Source: Bacillota bacterium (GTDB lineage Bacteria > Bacillota > Sulfobacillia > JABLXB01). From it: 64,000 nucleotides of DNA. The notes beneath the pieces are model-generated. The model was not told the origin of the DNA and did no database searches. It saw nothing but the letters and a program-made list of their open reading frames with translations. Position 1 is the first letter of the stretch. Every line of letters begins with the position of its first letter. Position numbers and translations under genes: made by a program. Shown here one piece after another: positions 26,515 through 34,573 of this stretch. Where the stretch lies: positions 688,253-752,252 of the forward strand of contig JABLXB010000001.1 of assembly GCA_013178305.1 (NCBI GenBank). Reading direction: 5' to 3'.

Positions 26515-26543
26515 ATTCTATCAGATGGTCCGCCTTCTGGAAA
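26515..26543 (-). promoter_or_regulatory. Sigma-A-like promoter of the surface-protein/ECF operon
   Basis: Minus strand -35 TTTCCA (26543-26538), 17-base spacer, -10 TAGAAT (26520-26515). It lies after the cobQ stop, so this operon has its own promoter. Confidence 0.55.
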
Positions 26544-26604
26544 GATCCCCTCACTTGCAGCTCGGGCAAATCTCGTGATTTGGATCGTACCAGAGCAACT
26601 TGAT

Positions 26605-28308
26605 TCAGCCCTCACGGTGCTCGAATACTATGCGGTAGATCCTTTCAACGTCGACGTGCTGCCTGAACAGCGAGGCAAGGCGATCGTACTGCTCGTTCCT
26701 GAAACCGGAATAGTCCCCGCGTGACGTCACGAGCGGCTCGAGGCCCTTTGCGCCGCGAAGCGAGTCGAGCATCCTGCGCACGAACTCCCCCGACTCGAAT
26801 ATCCCGTGCAGATACGTGCCCGCCACGCGGCCGTCGTCGCTTATCCACCCGTCGAGAGCCGCATCCCCACGCCCGCCCCCGTTCGCGCTGCCCGCCGCTA
26901 AATCCGCCGGCTCCCGTCGCCCATCGCCCCCGAGCTCCTCGGTTATGCGGCAGAAATGCCGGCCTCCGGCGAGCGCCTCGCCACAATCCCGCCCGCCGGA
27001 CTCCGTGGGATACTCCGTCGTCCCCATGTGAATCTCGTAGCCGCCGACATCCACTCCGGCGCATCCCGCCAGGAAAGCGGAATCGTTCGGCAGCACCCGC
27101 GCGCGGACGCGGGCAGTCCGCTTCTCAGTCCCGATCTCAGTGACCAGCGGGAGAAGGCCCAATCCCTGAGTGGCCCGGGTGTGTCCCTCCATACCGTGCG
27201 GGTCCCCGACCCCTCGCCCGAGCATCTGGAACCCCCCGCAGATCCCGAACACCACGCCGCCCTCTTCGTAGTAACGCCGGATCCGCGCCTCCATCCCCGT
27301 CTGCCGCAGGTAAAGCAGGTCGCCGATCGTATTCTTCGACCCGGGGATTATGAGAAGATCGGGGCGCCCGAACGCGGCCGGCGAGTCGATGTACTCGAGC
27401 GACACATCGGGTTCCCTTTGAAGCGGGGTGAAGTCCGTGAAATTCGACATGTGCGGGACGAGAACGACTCCCACGCGCAGCTCGCGCCCCGGCTCTTTCC
27501 TCGCGAACGCCTCGGTGACGCTGTCCTCATCATCTATTCGCAGGTCCGTGTACGGTATGACGCCGAGAACCGGGACCCCGGTCAGGTTCTCGAGCTTCTC
27601 GAGTCCCGGCCTGAGGATCTCGAAATCCCCGCGGAACTTGTTGATAATCACGCCCTTGATCCGCGCGCGGTCGGTCTCATCGAGGAGCATCATCGTCCCC
27701 ACGATAGAGGCGAACACCCCACCCTTGTCGATGTCGCCCACCAGGAGCACGGGGGCGCGCGCAATCCGCGCCATGCCCATGTTCACGAAGTCGAGGTGGT
27801 TCAGGTTGATCTCAGCGGGGCTTCCCGCCCCTTCTATGACCACGATGCCGGCGGCCGCCCGGACCTCCACATACGTTTCCTCGACCATCCGGTACAGGTG
27901 GGGCTTGAGGTCGTAGTACTCCCTTGCGGTGAAGTTGCCGAACACGCGACCCTTGACGATCACCTGTGAACTCGCGTCGGCGTGAGGCTTGATCAGGATG
28001 GGGTTCATGTTGACGTGTGGCTCCAGCCCGCACGCCTCAGCCTGTGCCACCTGCGCCCTGCCCATCTCGCCGCCCTCTCGAGTGACGTACGAGTTCAGGG
28101 CCATGTTCTGGGACTTGAACGGGTAAACGCGGTGGCCGTCCTGTTTGAACACGCGGCAGAGCGCGGTGCATATCACCGATTTCCCTACGGAGGATCCGGT
28201 CCCCTGGACCATTATCGCTCTCGCGCCCGCCCAATCCCCTGCCGGCGAGCCACCCGCGCGGTCGCCCCGGGGTGCAGCCGGTCCACACGTCACCGCCGCG
28301 CCTCTCAC
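26605..28308 (-). CDS. cobQ: Adenosylcobyric acid synthase CobQ/CbiP
   Basis: 567 aa glutamine-dependent enzyme amidating adenosylcobyrinic a,c-diamide at four side chains. The N-terminal ATP-binding domain has IMVQGTGSSVGKSV and FKSQNMALNSYVT. The C-terminal triad glutaminase has its nucleophile in GICGGFQMLG and a histidine in GTYLHGIF. It is longer than the usual 490-510 aa because of an extended N-terminus and a Gly/Ala-rich insert near residues 440-485. The GTG at 28308 overlaps the transketolase stop as GTGA. It is not behind its own riboswitch here. Confidence 0.95.
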   Translation of the reverse strand: MRGAAVTCGPAAPRGDRAGGSPAGDWAGARAIMVQGTGSSVGKSVICTALCRVFKQDGHRVYPFKSQNMALNSYVTREGGEMGRAQVAQAEACGLEPHVNMNPILIKPHADASSQVIVKGRVFGNFTAREYYDLKPHLYRMVEETYVEVRAAAGIVVIEGAGSPAEINLNHLDFVNMGMARIARAPVLLVGDIDKGGVFASIVGTMMLLDETDRARIKGVIINKFRGDFEILRPGLEKLENLTGVPVLGVIPYTDLRIDDEDSVTEAFARKEPGRELRVGVVLVPHMSNFTDFTPLQREPDVSLEYIDSPAAFGRPDLLIIPGSKNTIGDLLYLRQTGMEARIRRYYEEGGVVFGICGGFQMLGRGVGDPHGMEGHTRATQGLGLLPLVTEIGTEKRTARVRARVLPNDSAFLAGCAGVDVGGYEIHMGTTEYPTESGGRDCGEALAGGRHFCRITEELGGDGRREPADLAAGSANGGGRGDAALDGWISDDGRVAGTYLHGIFESGEFVRRMLDSLRGAKGLEPLVTSRGDYSGFRNEQYDRLASLFRQHVDVERIYRIVFEHREG

Positions 28309-29243
28309 AGCAGCGAATCCACCGCCCCGACGATGTCGGCGGCCGTCAGCCCGTAGTACTCGAGGAGCTCGTCGGGGGTCCCCGATTGGCCGAACACGTC
28401 CTTGACTCCCATCACCCTGACAGGCACCGGGAACTCCTGGGAGAGGAGTTCACACACCGCGCCGCCGAGCCCGCCTATCACGCTGTGCTCCTCAACGGTC
28501 ACCACGCGCCCGCAATCCCGGGCCGCGGCCACTATCGCCTCGCCATCCAGCGGCTTGATCGTTGAAACGTTCAATACGCGCACCGAGACCCCCCTCACCG
28601 CGAGCTCATCAGCCGCGGAAAGCGCGGCACTGACGCAGACGCCGCAGGCCAGTATCGCCACGTCGTTCCCTTCCCTGAGCACGGCGGCGCGGCCGATCTC
28701 GAACCCGTACCCCTCCGGGGAAACCCTCCGCACCGGATGACGCCCCAGCCTGACGTAGACCGGCCCGGGGTGGTCCGCGGCGGTCTCGATCACCTGCGCC
28801 GTTTCGAGGTCGTCTGCCGGCACGATGACGGTCATGTTCGGCAGGACGCGCATCAGCGCTATATCCTCGAGGGACTGGTGGGTGGCGCCATCGGGGCCTA
28901 CCGTCAGTCCAGCGTGCGTGGCGCATATCTTCACGCTTACCCCGGGATACGCGATCGATTGCCTGATCTGATCGTACGCCCGGCCGGTGGCGAACACCGC
29001 GAACGTGCTGGCGAACGGGACCAGCCCGCCGAGCGCGAGCCCCGCGGCCGTCCCCATCAGGTTCGCCTCGGCGATCCCGGCGTTCAGGAACCTGCCGGGA
29101 AATTCCCTGGCGAATTTGACCGTCATCGTCGACTTTGACAGGTCGGCGTCGAGAACGACGATGTCCTTCCTCTTCCTGCCGAGTTCCACGAGCGCGTTGC
29201 CGTATGCTTCCCTGGTTGCAGCCTTCGCAGCCTGTGACGTCAC
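28305..29243 (-). CDS. Transketolase, C-terminal subunit
   Basis: 312 aa: the pyrimidine-binding and C-terminal domains of a split transketolase of the pentose-phosphate pathway (AGIAEANLMGTAAGLALGG, THAGLTVGPDGATHQ, then a TPP-family C-terminal domain). The GTG at 29243 has GGGGGTG upstream and overlaps the N-subunit stop as GTGA. A longer in-frame extension lies inside the N-subunit gene and is not family-like. DXP synthase and pyruvate-dehydrogenase E1-beta are relatives, but the paired N-subunit favours transketolase. Confidence 0.9.
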   Translation of the reverse strand: MTSQAAKAATREAYGNALVELGRKRKDIVVLDADLSKSTMTVKFAREFPGRFLNAGIAEANLMGTAAGLALGGLVPFASTFAVFATGRAYDQIRQSIAYPGVSVKICATHAGLTVGPDGATHQSLEDIALMRVLPNMTVIVPADDLETAQVIETAADHPGPVYVRLGRHPVRRVSPEGYGFEIGRAAVLREGNDVAILACGVCVSAALSAADELAVRGVSVRVLNVSTIKPLDGEAIVAAARDCGRVVTVEEHSVIGGLGGAVCELLSQEFPVPVRVMGVKDVFGQSGTPDELLEYYGLTAADIVGAVDSLL

Positions 29244-30115
29244 GGCCTGGCACCCCCCTCGATTTCCCGTATTGCCTTCTCCGCGAGCTCCGCCGAAGGG
29301 GCCTTGCCGTGCCAGTCCACCTGGCCTTCCATGAACGAGACGCCCCGTCCCTTGACCGTCCTTGCGACCGCCACCGTCGGGACCCCCCTGGTCGCCGACG
29401 CGCTCAGGCAGGCGTCCACGATCTGCCCGAGGTCGTGCCCGTCTATCTCGAGGACGTTCCAGCCGAACGCCCTGAACTTCGCGGCGAGTGAGCCGAGCGA
29501 CATCACGTCGCCGGTCGGTCCGTCGATCTGCAGGCCGTTGTAGTCGACGAACGCCATCAGGTTGTCGAGCTTCCAGTGGGCCGCGGACATGGCCGCCTCC
29601 CACACCTGGCCCTCCTGGCATTCACCGTCCCCGAGTAGCACGTAAACCCTGTATGGCTTGCCGCGCAGCCGCGCCGCGAGCGCGAGGCCGTTGCCGACGG
29701 AAAGCCCCTGTCCGAGGGAACCGGTTGACTCCTCCACTCCGGGGACCTTCCTGCAGTCGGGGTGCCCCTGCAACGGACAGCCGAGCTTCCTCAGGTCCCG
29801 GAGTATCCCCGGGTCGAAGAACCCCCGCTCCGCCAGGGTGGCGTAGAGTACGGGGGCCGCATGCCCCTTCGATAGTATGAATCTGTCCCGCTCTTCCCAG
29901 GACGGGTTCTGCGGGTCGACTCTCATCACGTTAAAGTACAGCGCCGTCAATATGTCGGCGCACGAGAGCGAACCCCCGGGGTGGCCCGACCCCGCGGCGG
30001 CCGTCATCTCGATTATGTGCCGCCTTATCGCCCTGGCCTCGCTCTTCAAAAGGGAGATGGCGGCCGCGTCGAGCCCCGCCGCGCTCTTCGATTGACTACC
30101 GCCCGCGTGAATCAT
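29240..30115 (-). CDS. Transketolase, N-terminal subunit
   Basis: 291 aa thiamine-diphosphate-binding half of the split transketolase. The TPP motif is GDGECQEGQVWEAA ... DYNGLQIDG; GSGHPGGSLSCADILTALYF and LSKGHAAPVLYA are also conserved. The ATG at 30115 is preferred over a GTG two codons upstream, because GGAGGGG then lies about seven bases before it. It overlaps the end of the wecG-like gene by 20 bases. Split transketolases are common in Clostridia and archaea. Confidence 0.92.
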   Translation of the reverse strand: MIHAGGSQSKSAAGLDAAAISLLKSEARAIRRHIIEMTAAAGSGHPGGSLSCADILTALYFNVMRVDPQNPSWEERDRFILSKGHAAPVLYATLAERGFFDPGILRDLRKLGCPLQGHPDCRKVPGVEESTGSLGQGLSVGNGLALAARLRGKPYRVYVLLGDGECQEGQVWEAAMSAAHWKLDNLMAFVDYNGLQIDGPTGDVMSLGSLAAKFRAFGWNVLEIDGHDLGQIVDACLSASATRGVPTVAVARTVKGRGVSFMEGQVDWHGKAPSAELAEKAIREIEGGARP

Positions 30116-30962
30116 CAGCACCCCTCCAGAACTTCGTGACGAGGACCTCGACCGCGAAAGCGGGGAGCCTCATCATTCGTTTATAGCGCCACGGCTGGGT
30201 AACCAGCCGGTAAAACCACTCGAGTCCCGCCTTCCTGAAAACAGGCGGCGCCCGCTTGACCGCCCCCGCGAATACGTCCAGCGTCCCACCCACACCTATA
30301 CAGACGCCGGCTGAGATCCGCCCCCTGTTGCGCCAGATCCACTTCTCTTGCCTGGGGGCCCCCAGCCCTACGAGCACGATGTCCGCACCGGCGTCGTTCA
30401 CCGCGTAGATTACCCCTTCCTCGTCCGCGGGCCGGAAGTACCCGTGAGCGGTCCCCGCTACCACCACACCCGGGAATCGTCGCTCCACGCTGGCCTGCGC
30501 CGCTACGGCGACTCCAGGCTTCCCCCCCAGCAGGAAGAACCGCCATCCCCGCCGCGCGCCCTCAGCAAGAAGGGCTTCAGCCAGGTCGGCGCCCGCGACC
30601 CTGCCCGGCAGCGGCCGCCCGAGCATTCCAGCCGCCCATACCACGCCCACCCCGTCCGCCAGAACCATGTCCGCGCTGCTCAGCGCCTCCACGAGCTCGC
30701 CATCCGAGCGGGAGGCGTGCACGATCTCGGGGTTCGCCGTCACGACCATCCTGGCCGCTAATTCCGCCTCCGGGGCCTCACCGCTCCCCCCCGCGGCTGC
30801 TTCGCTCCCGCTCGCCGCCGCGTCACTCCGCCGGGCGGCCACGTCACGCCGCCGGCGCGACTCGTCGACGAACGACGCGATCCGCGCCACCGCTTGCTCC
30901 AGGGTAACTGCGTCAAACCCTACGCCGAGCACGTTGACGCTTGAACGACTCCAGGAAGCCAC
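30096..30962 (-). CDS. WecG/TagA/CpsF family glycosyltransferase
   Basis: 288 aa GT26 enzyme, predicted to add N-acetylmannosamine to undecaprenyl-PP-GlcNAc in wall-polymer synthesis. Conserved motifs are VVTANPEIVHASR, LADGVGVVWA, FFLLGG, GLGAPRQEKWI and GVGGTLDVFAG. A low-complexity Arg/Ala/Ser/Gly insert near residues 35-70 interrupts the usual N-terminal domain. GTG start at 30962. Divergent from the glycan cluster at 31.2 kb, with which it probably cooperates. Confidence 0.9.
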   Translation of the reverse strand: MASWSRSSVNVLGVGFDAVTLEQAVARIASFVDESRRRRDVAARRSDAAASGSEAAAGGSGEAPEAELAARMVVTANPEIVHASRSDGELVEALSSADMVLADGVGVVWAAGMLGRPLPGRVAGADLAEALLAEGARRGWRFFLLGGKPGVAVAAQASVERRFPGVVVAGTAHGYFRPADEEGVIYAVNDAGADIVLVGLGAPRQEKWIWRNRGRISAGVCIGVGGTLDVFAGAVKRAPPVFRKAGLEWFYRLVTQPWRYKRMMRLPAFAVEVLVTKFWRGADDSRGR

Positions 30963-31135
30963 TCCAACAATCGCTCCCTATCCCCAAAATGCGCCTTAGC
31001 CTGTTTCCACGGGTTCCAGAAAGGTTCCTGCAGCAAGTCGGCCGGTGGGTTCCTCACGATTCGCGATGTGGCCCCGCTCACAGTGACTCGGCGGATAATC
31101 GGGAGGAACCGCCGGCGAATAGCGTTCCCTGTACC
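30963..31135. other. Intergenic region between divergent wecG and glycan operons
   Basis: About 170 bases without a gene. The leftward promoter of the wecG-transketolase-cobQ operon should lie here, but no convincing -10/-35 pair was found. Confidence 0.4.
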
Positions 31136-31180
31136 ATGACAGAATCACAGAACGATTAGGCATGACAATATCACGGAACG
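31136..31180 (+). repeat. Two 19-base direct repeats upstream of the glycan operon promoter
   Basis: ATGACAGAATCACAGAACG (31136-31154) recurs as ATGACAATATCACGGAACG (31162-31180), 16 of 19 identical, 26 bases start to start. They end about 25 bases before the -35. Spacing and position suggest tandem regulator sites. Confidence 0.55.
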
Positions 31181-31204
31181 TCAACACGGCGGCGGCAGAC
31201 TCCT

Positions 31205-31233
31205 TTGCAGACCGAATTGCCTGATGGTATACT
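31205..31233 (+). promoter_or_regulatory. Sigma-A-like promoter of the glycan/csaB operon
   Basis: -35 TTGCAG (31205-31210), 17-base spacer, -10 TATACT (31228-31233). Transcription would begin near 31240, so the glycosyltransferase cannot start upstream of that. Confidence 0.6.
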
Positions 31234-31267
31234 GTGTAGGATAATCGTAGGATTACCAATCCCGAGG

Positions 31268-32461
31268 GTGAGCAAGGCCTTGCTGGAAAAGCGCGTCCTT
31301 CTCTCCGCCATGTCACTTGATCTTGGCGGCGCCGAAACCCACGTGATCACCCTCGCCAGGGAGCTGGCGAAACGCGGCTATCACGTGACGGTTGTCTCGC
31401 AGGGAGGACGCCTCGCTGCGGGGCTGGAGCCATTCGGAATTCCCCACTATTACGCCCGGCTTCACAGCAGGTCGCCGTTTGCCCTGCTCGGCGCGATCCA
31501 CACGATATCCGACATCATCCAGCGCGAACGCCCCGCCATCCTCCACGCCCACGCGCGGATACCTGCGTGGGTCTGCAGGATGGCATCCAGGCGCAGACAC
31601 CTGCCCCTCGTCACGACCTACCACGGTGTCTACGCCGCGGGATTCCCATGGAACCTCGTCACCGAACCCGGCGACCTCACGGTTGCGGTAAGCGAAGACG
31701 TGGCCGAGCATTTTGTGCGGCACTTCGGCTTCGACAGAAGGCGCGTGCGGGTGATTCTCAACGGGATCGACACGGCGCGGTTTACACCGGAGACCAGCGT
31801 CGAACACATGCGCTCGCGCTACGGCGTCACCGGATCCCCCAGGATCGTGCATGCGAGCCGGTTGTCGGACGAGTTTGCGGAAACCGCGCTCAGCCTGATC
31901 CCCGCCATTGCCATGCTCCGCGAGCACTATCCTCGAATCCAGGCGGTGATAGTGGGGGACGGCGACAGGCTGGACGAGGTCAGGAGGCGCGCGGTGGAGG
32001 TCAACGAGGCAGCCGCGGCGGGTTCCGGACGAGCCACAGGTCCGGACGGCGGTGATACGCCCAAACCCGTGATCGTCACCGGCGGGCAGGAGGAAATGTC
32101 CCCTATGTACGCACTCGCCGATATCGTCCTCGGCGTCGCCAGGGTCGCCCTGGAGGCCATGTCCTGCGGGAAACCAGTTATTCTCGCAGGTGAAGGAGGC
32201 TTTCGAGGGCTGCTTGACGAAAATATGATGGACGAGGCCATGGCTCGCAACTTCACGGCGCGCGGATCCGGCCGGAGGGTTTCGCCGGTCGAGGTCGTTT
32301 CCGAGCTGCGGCGCGCCCTTGTGGACCCCGGGTCCCTCGGGCGGTTGGGCTCGCTGGGGCGGGATATTGTCCTGAGGCATTATTCCATAGAGAAGATGGT
32401 CGACGGCATCGAAGCCGTCTATACCGAGGCGTTGGAGGGATTGGGTCGTGACGTTCATTGA
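31268..32461 (+). CDS. Glycosyltransferase family 4
   Basis: 397 aa retaining GT-B enzyme (DLGGAETHVITLARELAKRG near the N-terminus, VILNGIDTARF at the interdomain linker, VALEAMSCGKPVI in the donor site). It probably builds the secondary wall polymer or exopolysaccharide. GTG at 31268 is preferred because the promoter lies at 31205-31233. A Gly/Ala-rich insert (near residues 245-265) interrupts the C-terminal domain. First of five overlapping genes ending with csaB. Confidence 0.85.
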   Translation: MSKALLEKRVLLSAMSLDLGGAETHVITLARELAKRGYHVTVVSQGGRLAAGLEPFGIPHYYARLHSRSPFALLGAIHTISDIIQRERPAILHAHARIPAWVCRMASRRRHLPLVTTYHGVYAAGFPWNLVTEPGDLTVAVSEDVAEHFVRHFGFDRRRVRVILNGIDTARFTPETSVEHMRSRYGVTGSPRIVHASRLSDEFAETALSLIPAIAMLREHYPRIQAVIVGDGDRLDEVRRRAVEVNEAAAAGSGRATGPDGGDTPKPVIVTGGQEEMSPMYALADIVLGVARVALEAMSCGKPVILAGEGGFRGLLDENMMDEAMARNFTARGSGRRVSPVEVVSELRRALVDPGSLGRLGSLGRDIVLRHYSIEKMVDGIEAVYTEALEGLGRDVH

Positions 32462-32945
32462 CTCGAAGGGAAGGATATTCGGGAAGGTCAACATAATCGA
32501 CCTCCTCGTGGTCGTGCTGATCGTCACCGCCGCGTACGGGTTCTGGCACACGCACGTGGGCTCGAAGCAGCTCGCCGCGCTCAGGGGCAAGACCGGCCCC
32601 GTCGAGGTCACGTTCCTGGTGGCCAACGTCAGGCCCGCAACGGTCAACGCGATCAAGTCAGGCGACAGGGTGAACGACAGCAAGACCAACACGTACCTCG
32701 GTGAAGTCACCGCCGTGCGGGCAGAGCCCGCGGAGATCGCTGTGACTGGTCCCGACGGGCGCATATACGAATCCACTTCCCAGATTCGTAAGGACGTCTG
32801 GGTCACCATAGTGGGTCCCGGTCGTGTTTCGCCCAACGTAATCACGCTCGGCTCGACCGAGGTGCGGATAGGCGCCCAGATCGCGCTCAAATCCAACATA
32901 TTTGCGGTCCAGTCCACCGTCATGGCAATCAAGCTACCGGAATGA
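32448..32945 (+). CDS. DUF4330 family membrane-anchored protein
   Basis: 165 aa: one N-terminal membrane helix (NIIDLLVVVLIVTAAYGFW) and an extracytoplasmic beta-rich domain (VEVTFLVANVRPATVNAIKSGD). DUF4330 proteins are typically found in Firmicute glycan clusters with GT4 and Wzy genes; no function is established. Start GTG at 32448 inside the glycosyltransferase end. Confidence 0.8.
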   Translation: MTFIDSKGRIFGKVNIIDLLVVVLIVTAAYGFWHTHVGSKQLAALRGKTGPVEVTFLVANVRPATVNAIKSGDRVNDSKTNTYLGEVTAVRAEPAEIAVTGPDGRIYESTSQIRKDVWVTIVGPGRVSPNVITLGSTEVRIGAQIALKSNIFAVQSTVMAIKLPE

Positions 32946-34573
32946 ACTGCGCGAGCATGCCGTACAATCAGCCGGGCAGGTTCGACCCGTTGGATGGCAG
33001 CATCGCCATCCGCGCGCTGCGGACGCTTGCCTGCTGGGTTCGCAGCAGCGCGACTGCCCGGGCTACGGCCCGGTCGGTCCGCGCTATCGTGGGCCTCGGG
33101 GGACCCGGCGCTGAGTCTCACCAACCCAGCCGGAGGGACTCGGCCGGCGGGAGCCTCGTTGTGGGCCTGGCCGTGCGCGCCCTGCGCCCTGCGATTGAGG
33201 TGGCGAGCCGGTGTCTCTCAGTCACTCTCTCCGTTGCGGATGAGAGCGTCACGGGCGCCACCGTCCGCTCGCTCGCCCGCTCTTTCGAGCGGTTGAGGAG
33301 GACTGGCCCCGGCGGCTCGAGCCTCGCGGTCAACGCGGCCGCGATGATCCTCGACTTCGTCCTGAACGAACCCCTCGCCTCGGGCGTGGCCTTTGCGTTG
33401 TGCGTCCTCCCGTTCGCCCCGACCACGGGGCTCGTGGCCCTCTGCGTGTTCCTGGGTGGATTTCAGGCGCTGCGGCTGATCCACGCGCCAAGGTCCCATG
33501 CTGGAGAAGCCCGCAGCCCGCGAGGTGGGGTTTCGGATCTCCCCACCGCCCTGTTCGCGCTCGCGGTGTTGCTGTCGGCCGCGGCGTCGGTATCGCGCAG
33601 GGCCAGCATGCCCGCACTCGTGCTGTGGGCTGCTTACGCCGCTCTCTACACAGCCACGGTCACGCTGCGCCCATCAAAGCGCGCCGTCAAGGCGATGGCG
33701 GCGGCGCTACTGATCAGCGCGTTTATCGTCTCCGGCCTCGGCATCGTGCAGTTCATCCGCGGCGGCGAGACTTCCGCCTCATGGATCGACACGAAGGTAT
33801 TCGAGGACGTCAAGACGAGGGTGTACTCGGTTTTCGACAACCCCAACATGCTTGCCGAATTCCTCGCGTTCGCGCTACCCCTCGGGGTAGCGCTGATCCT
33901 TGGGAACCCGCGAAGCGCGGCAATGCTGTTCTACGTCCCCGCGGTCGTGGCGGCAGCGGCCTGCCTGGCGCTCACGTACTCGAGGGGCGGGTGGGTCGCC
34001 GCGTTCATAGGCGTCGTGGCCGTCATCCTCACGAAAAGCCGGAAACTCGCGGTGGCGTTCCTCGTCCTGATGCTGGTGGCCGCCCCCATGTTGCCCCAGT
34101 CGATCCAGACCCGCGCCATCACCGCCCTCACCATGGAGGACAGCTCCAGCAGGTACAGGCTGACTATATGGAAGTCGGCAGCGCGGATGGCTCGCGACTA
34201 CTGGCCCATCGGCGTCGGACTCGGATCCGGCGCGTTTGCATACGTCTACCCCGCGTACGAGATCGCCGGCACGCCCGCCGCTCACACCCATAACCTCTAC
34301 CTCCAGTTGCTGGTCGAGACAGGCATTCCCGGACTCTTGCTGTTCCTATGGCTTCTCCTCTGCTTCGTAAGGGAGGTGGCCGGCGCGGGGCGCACCCGGG
34401 ACCCGCTCATCTTCGCGGGCCTCGCCGGAGGCGTCGTGGGCCAGGTCGTCCACGGAGTGTTCGACAACATCTGGTACAGCCCGAAGAACGTGTTCATGTT
34501 CTGGGCGGTGCTGGGCCTCACCCTGGCGATGGCCAGGGCGGGCCGGGCCGACCGTGAGGGCCGCAAGCCATGA
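32942..34573 (+). CDS. O-antigen ligase/polymerase family membrane protein (Wzy_C)
   Basis: 543 aa with about ten hydrophobic segments after a roughly 130-residue N-terminus of low complexity. The Wzy_C signature is visible as TYSRGGWVAAFIGV, SRYRLTIWKSAARM and HTHNLYLQLLVETGIPGLLLF. It is predicted to polymerise or ligate lipid-linked glycan units outside the membrane. Overlaps both neighbours by four bases (ATGA-type junctions). The long N-terminal extension is unusual for the family, so a start further downstream is possible. Confidence 0.85.
   Translation: MNCASMPYNQPGRFDPLDGSIAIRALRTLACWVRSSATARATARSVRAIVGLGGPGAESHQPSRRDSAGGSLVVGLAVRALRPAIEVASRCLSVTLSVADESVTGATVRSLARSFERLRRTGPGGSSLAVNAAAMILDFVLNEPLASGVAFALCVLPFAPTTGLVALCVFLGGFQALRLIHAPRSHAGEARSPRGGVSDLPTALFALAVLLSAAASVSRRASMPALVLWAAYAALYTATVTLRPSKRAVKAMAAALLISAFIVSGLGIVQFIRGGETSASWIDTKVFEDVKTRVYSVFDNPNMLAEFLAFALPLGVALILGNPRSAAMLFYVPAVVAAAACLALTYSRGGWVAAFIGVVAVILTKSRKLAVAFLVLMLVAAPMLPQSIQTRAITALTMEDSSSRYRLTIWKSAARMARDYWPIGVGLGSGAFAYVYPAYEIAGTPAAHTHNLYLQLLVETGIPGLLLFLWLLLCFVREVAGAGRTRDPLIFAGLAGGVVGQVVHGVFDNIWYSPKNVFMFWAVLGLTLAMARAGRADREGRKP

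Noticed and set aside
28305-29621. Longer start for the transketolase C-subunit
   Set aside because: The added 126 residues are Arg/Gly-rich antisense-like sequence lying inside the N-subunit gene; the GTG at 29243 has a ribosome site.
31313-33124. Long open frame on the minus strand opposite the glycosyltransferase and DUF4330 genes
   Set aside because: Shadow of high-GC coding on the plus strand; no family motifs and no ribosome site.
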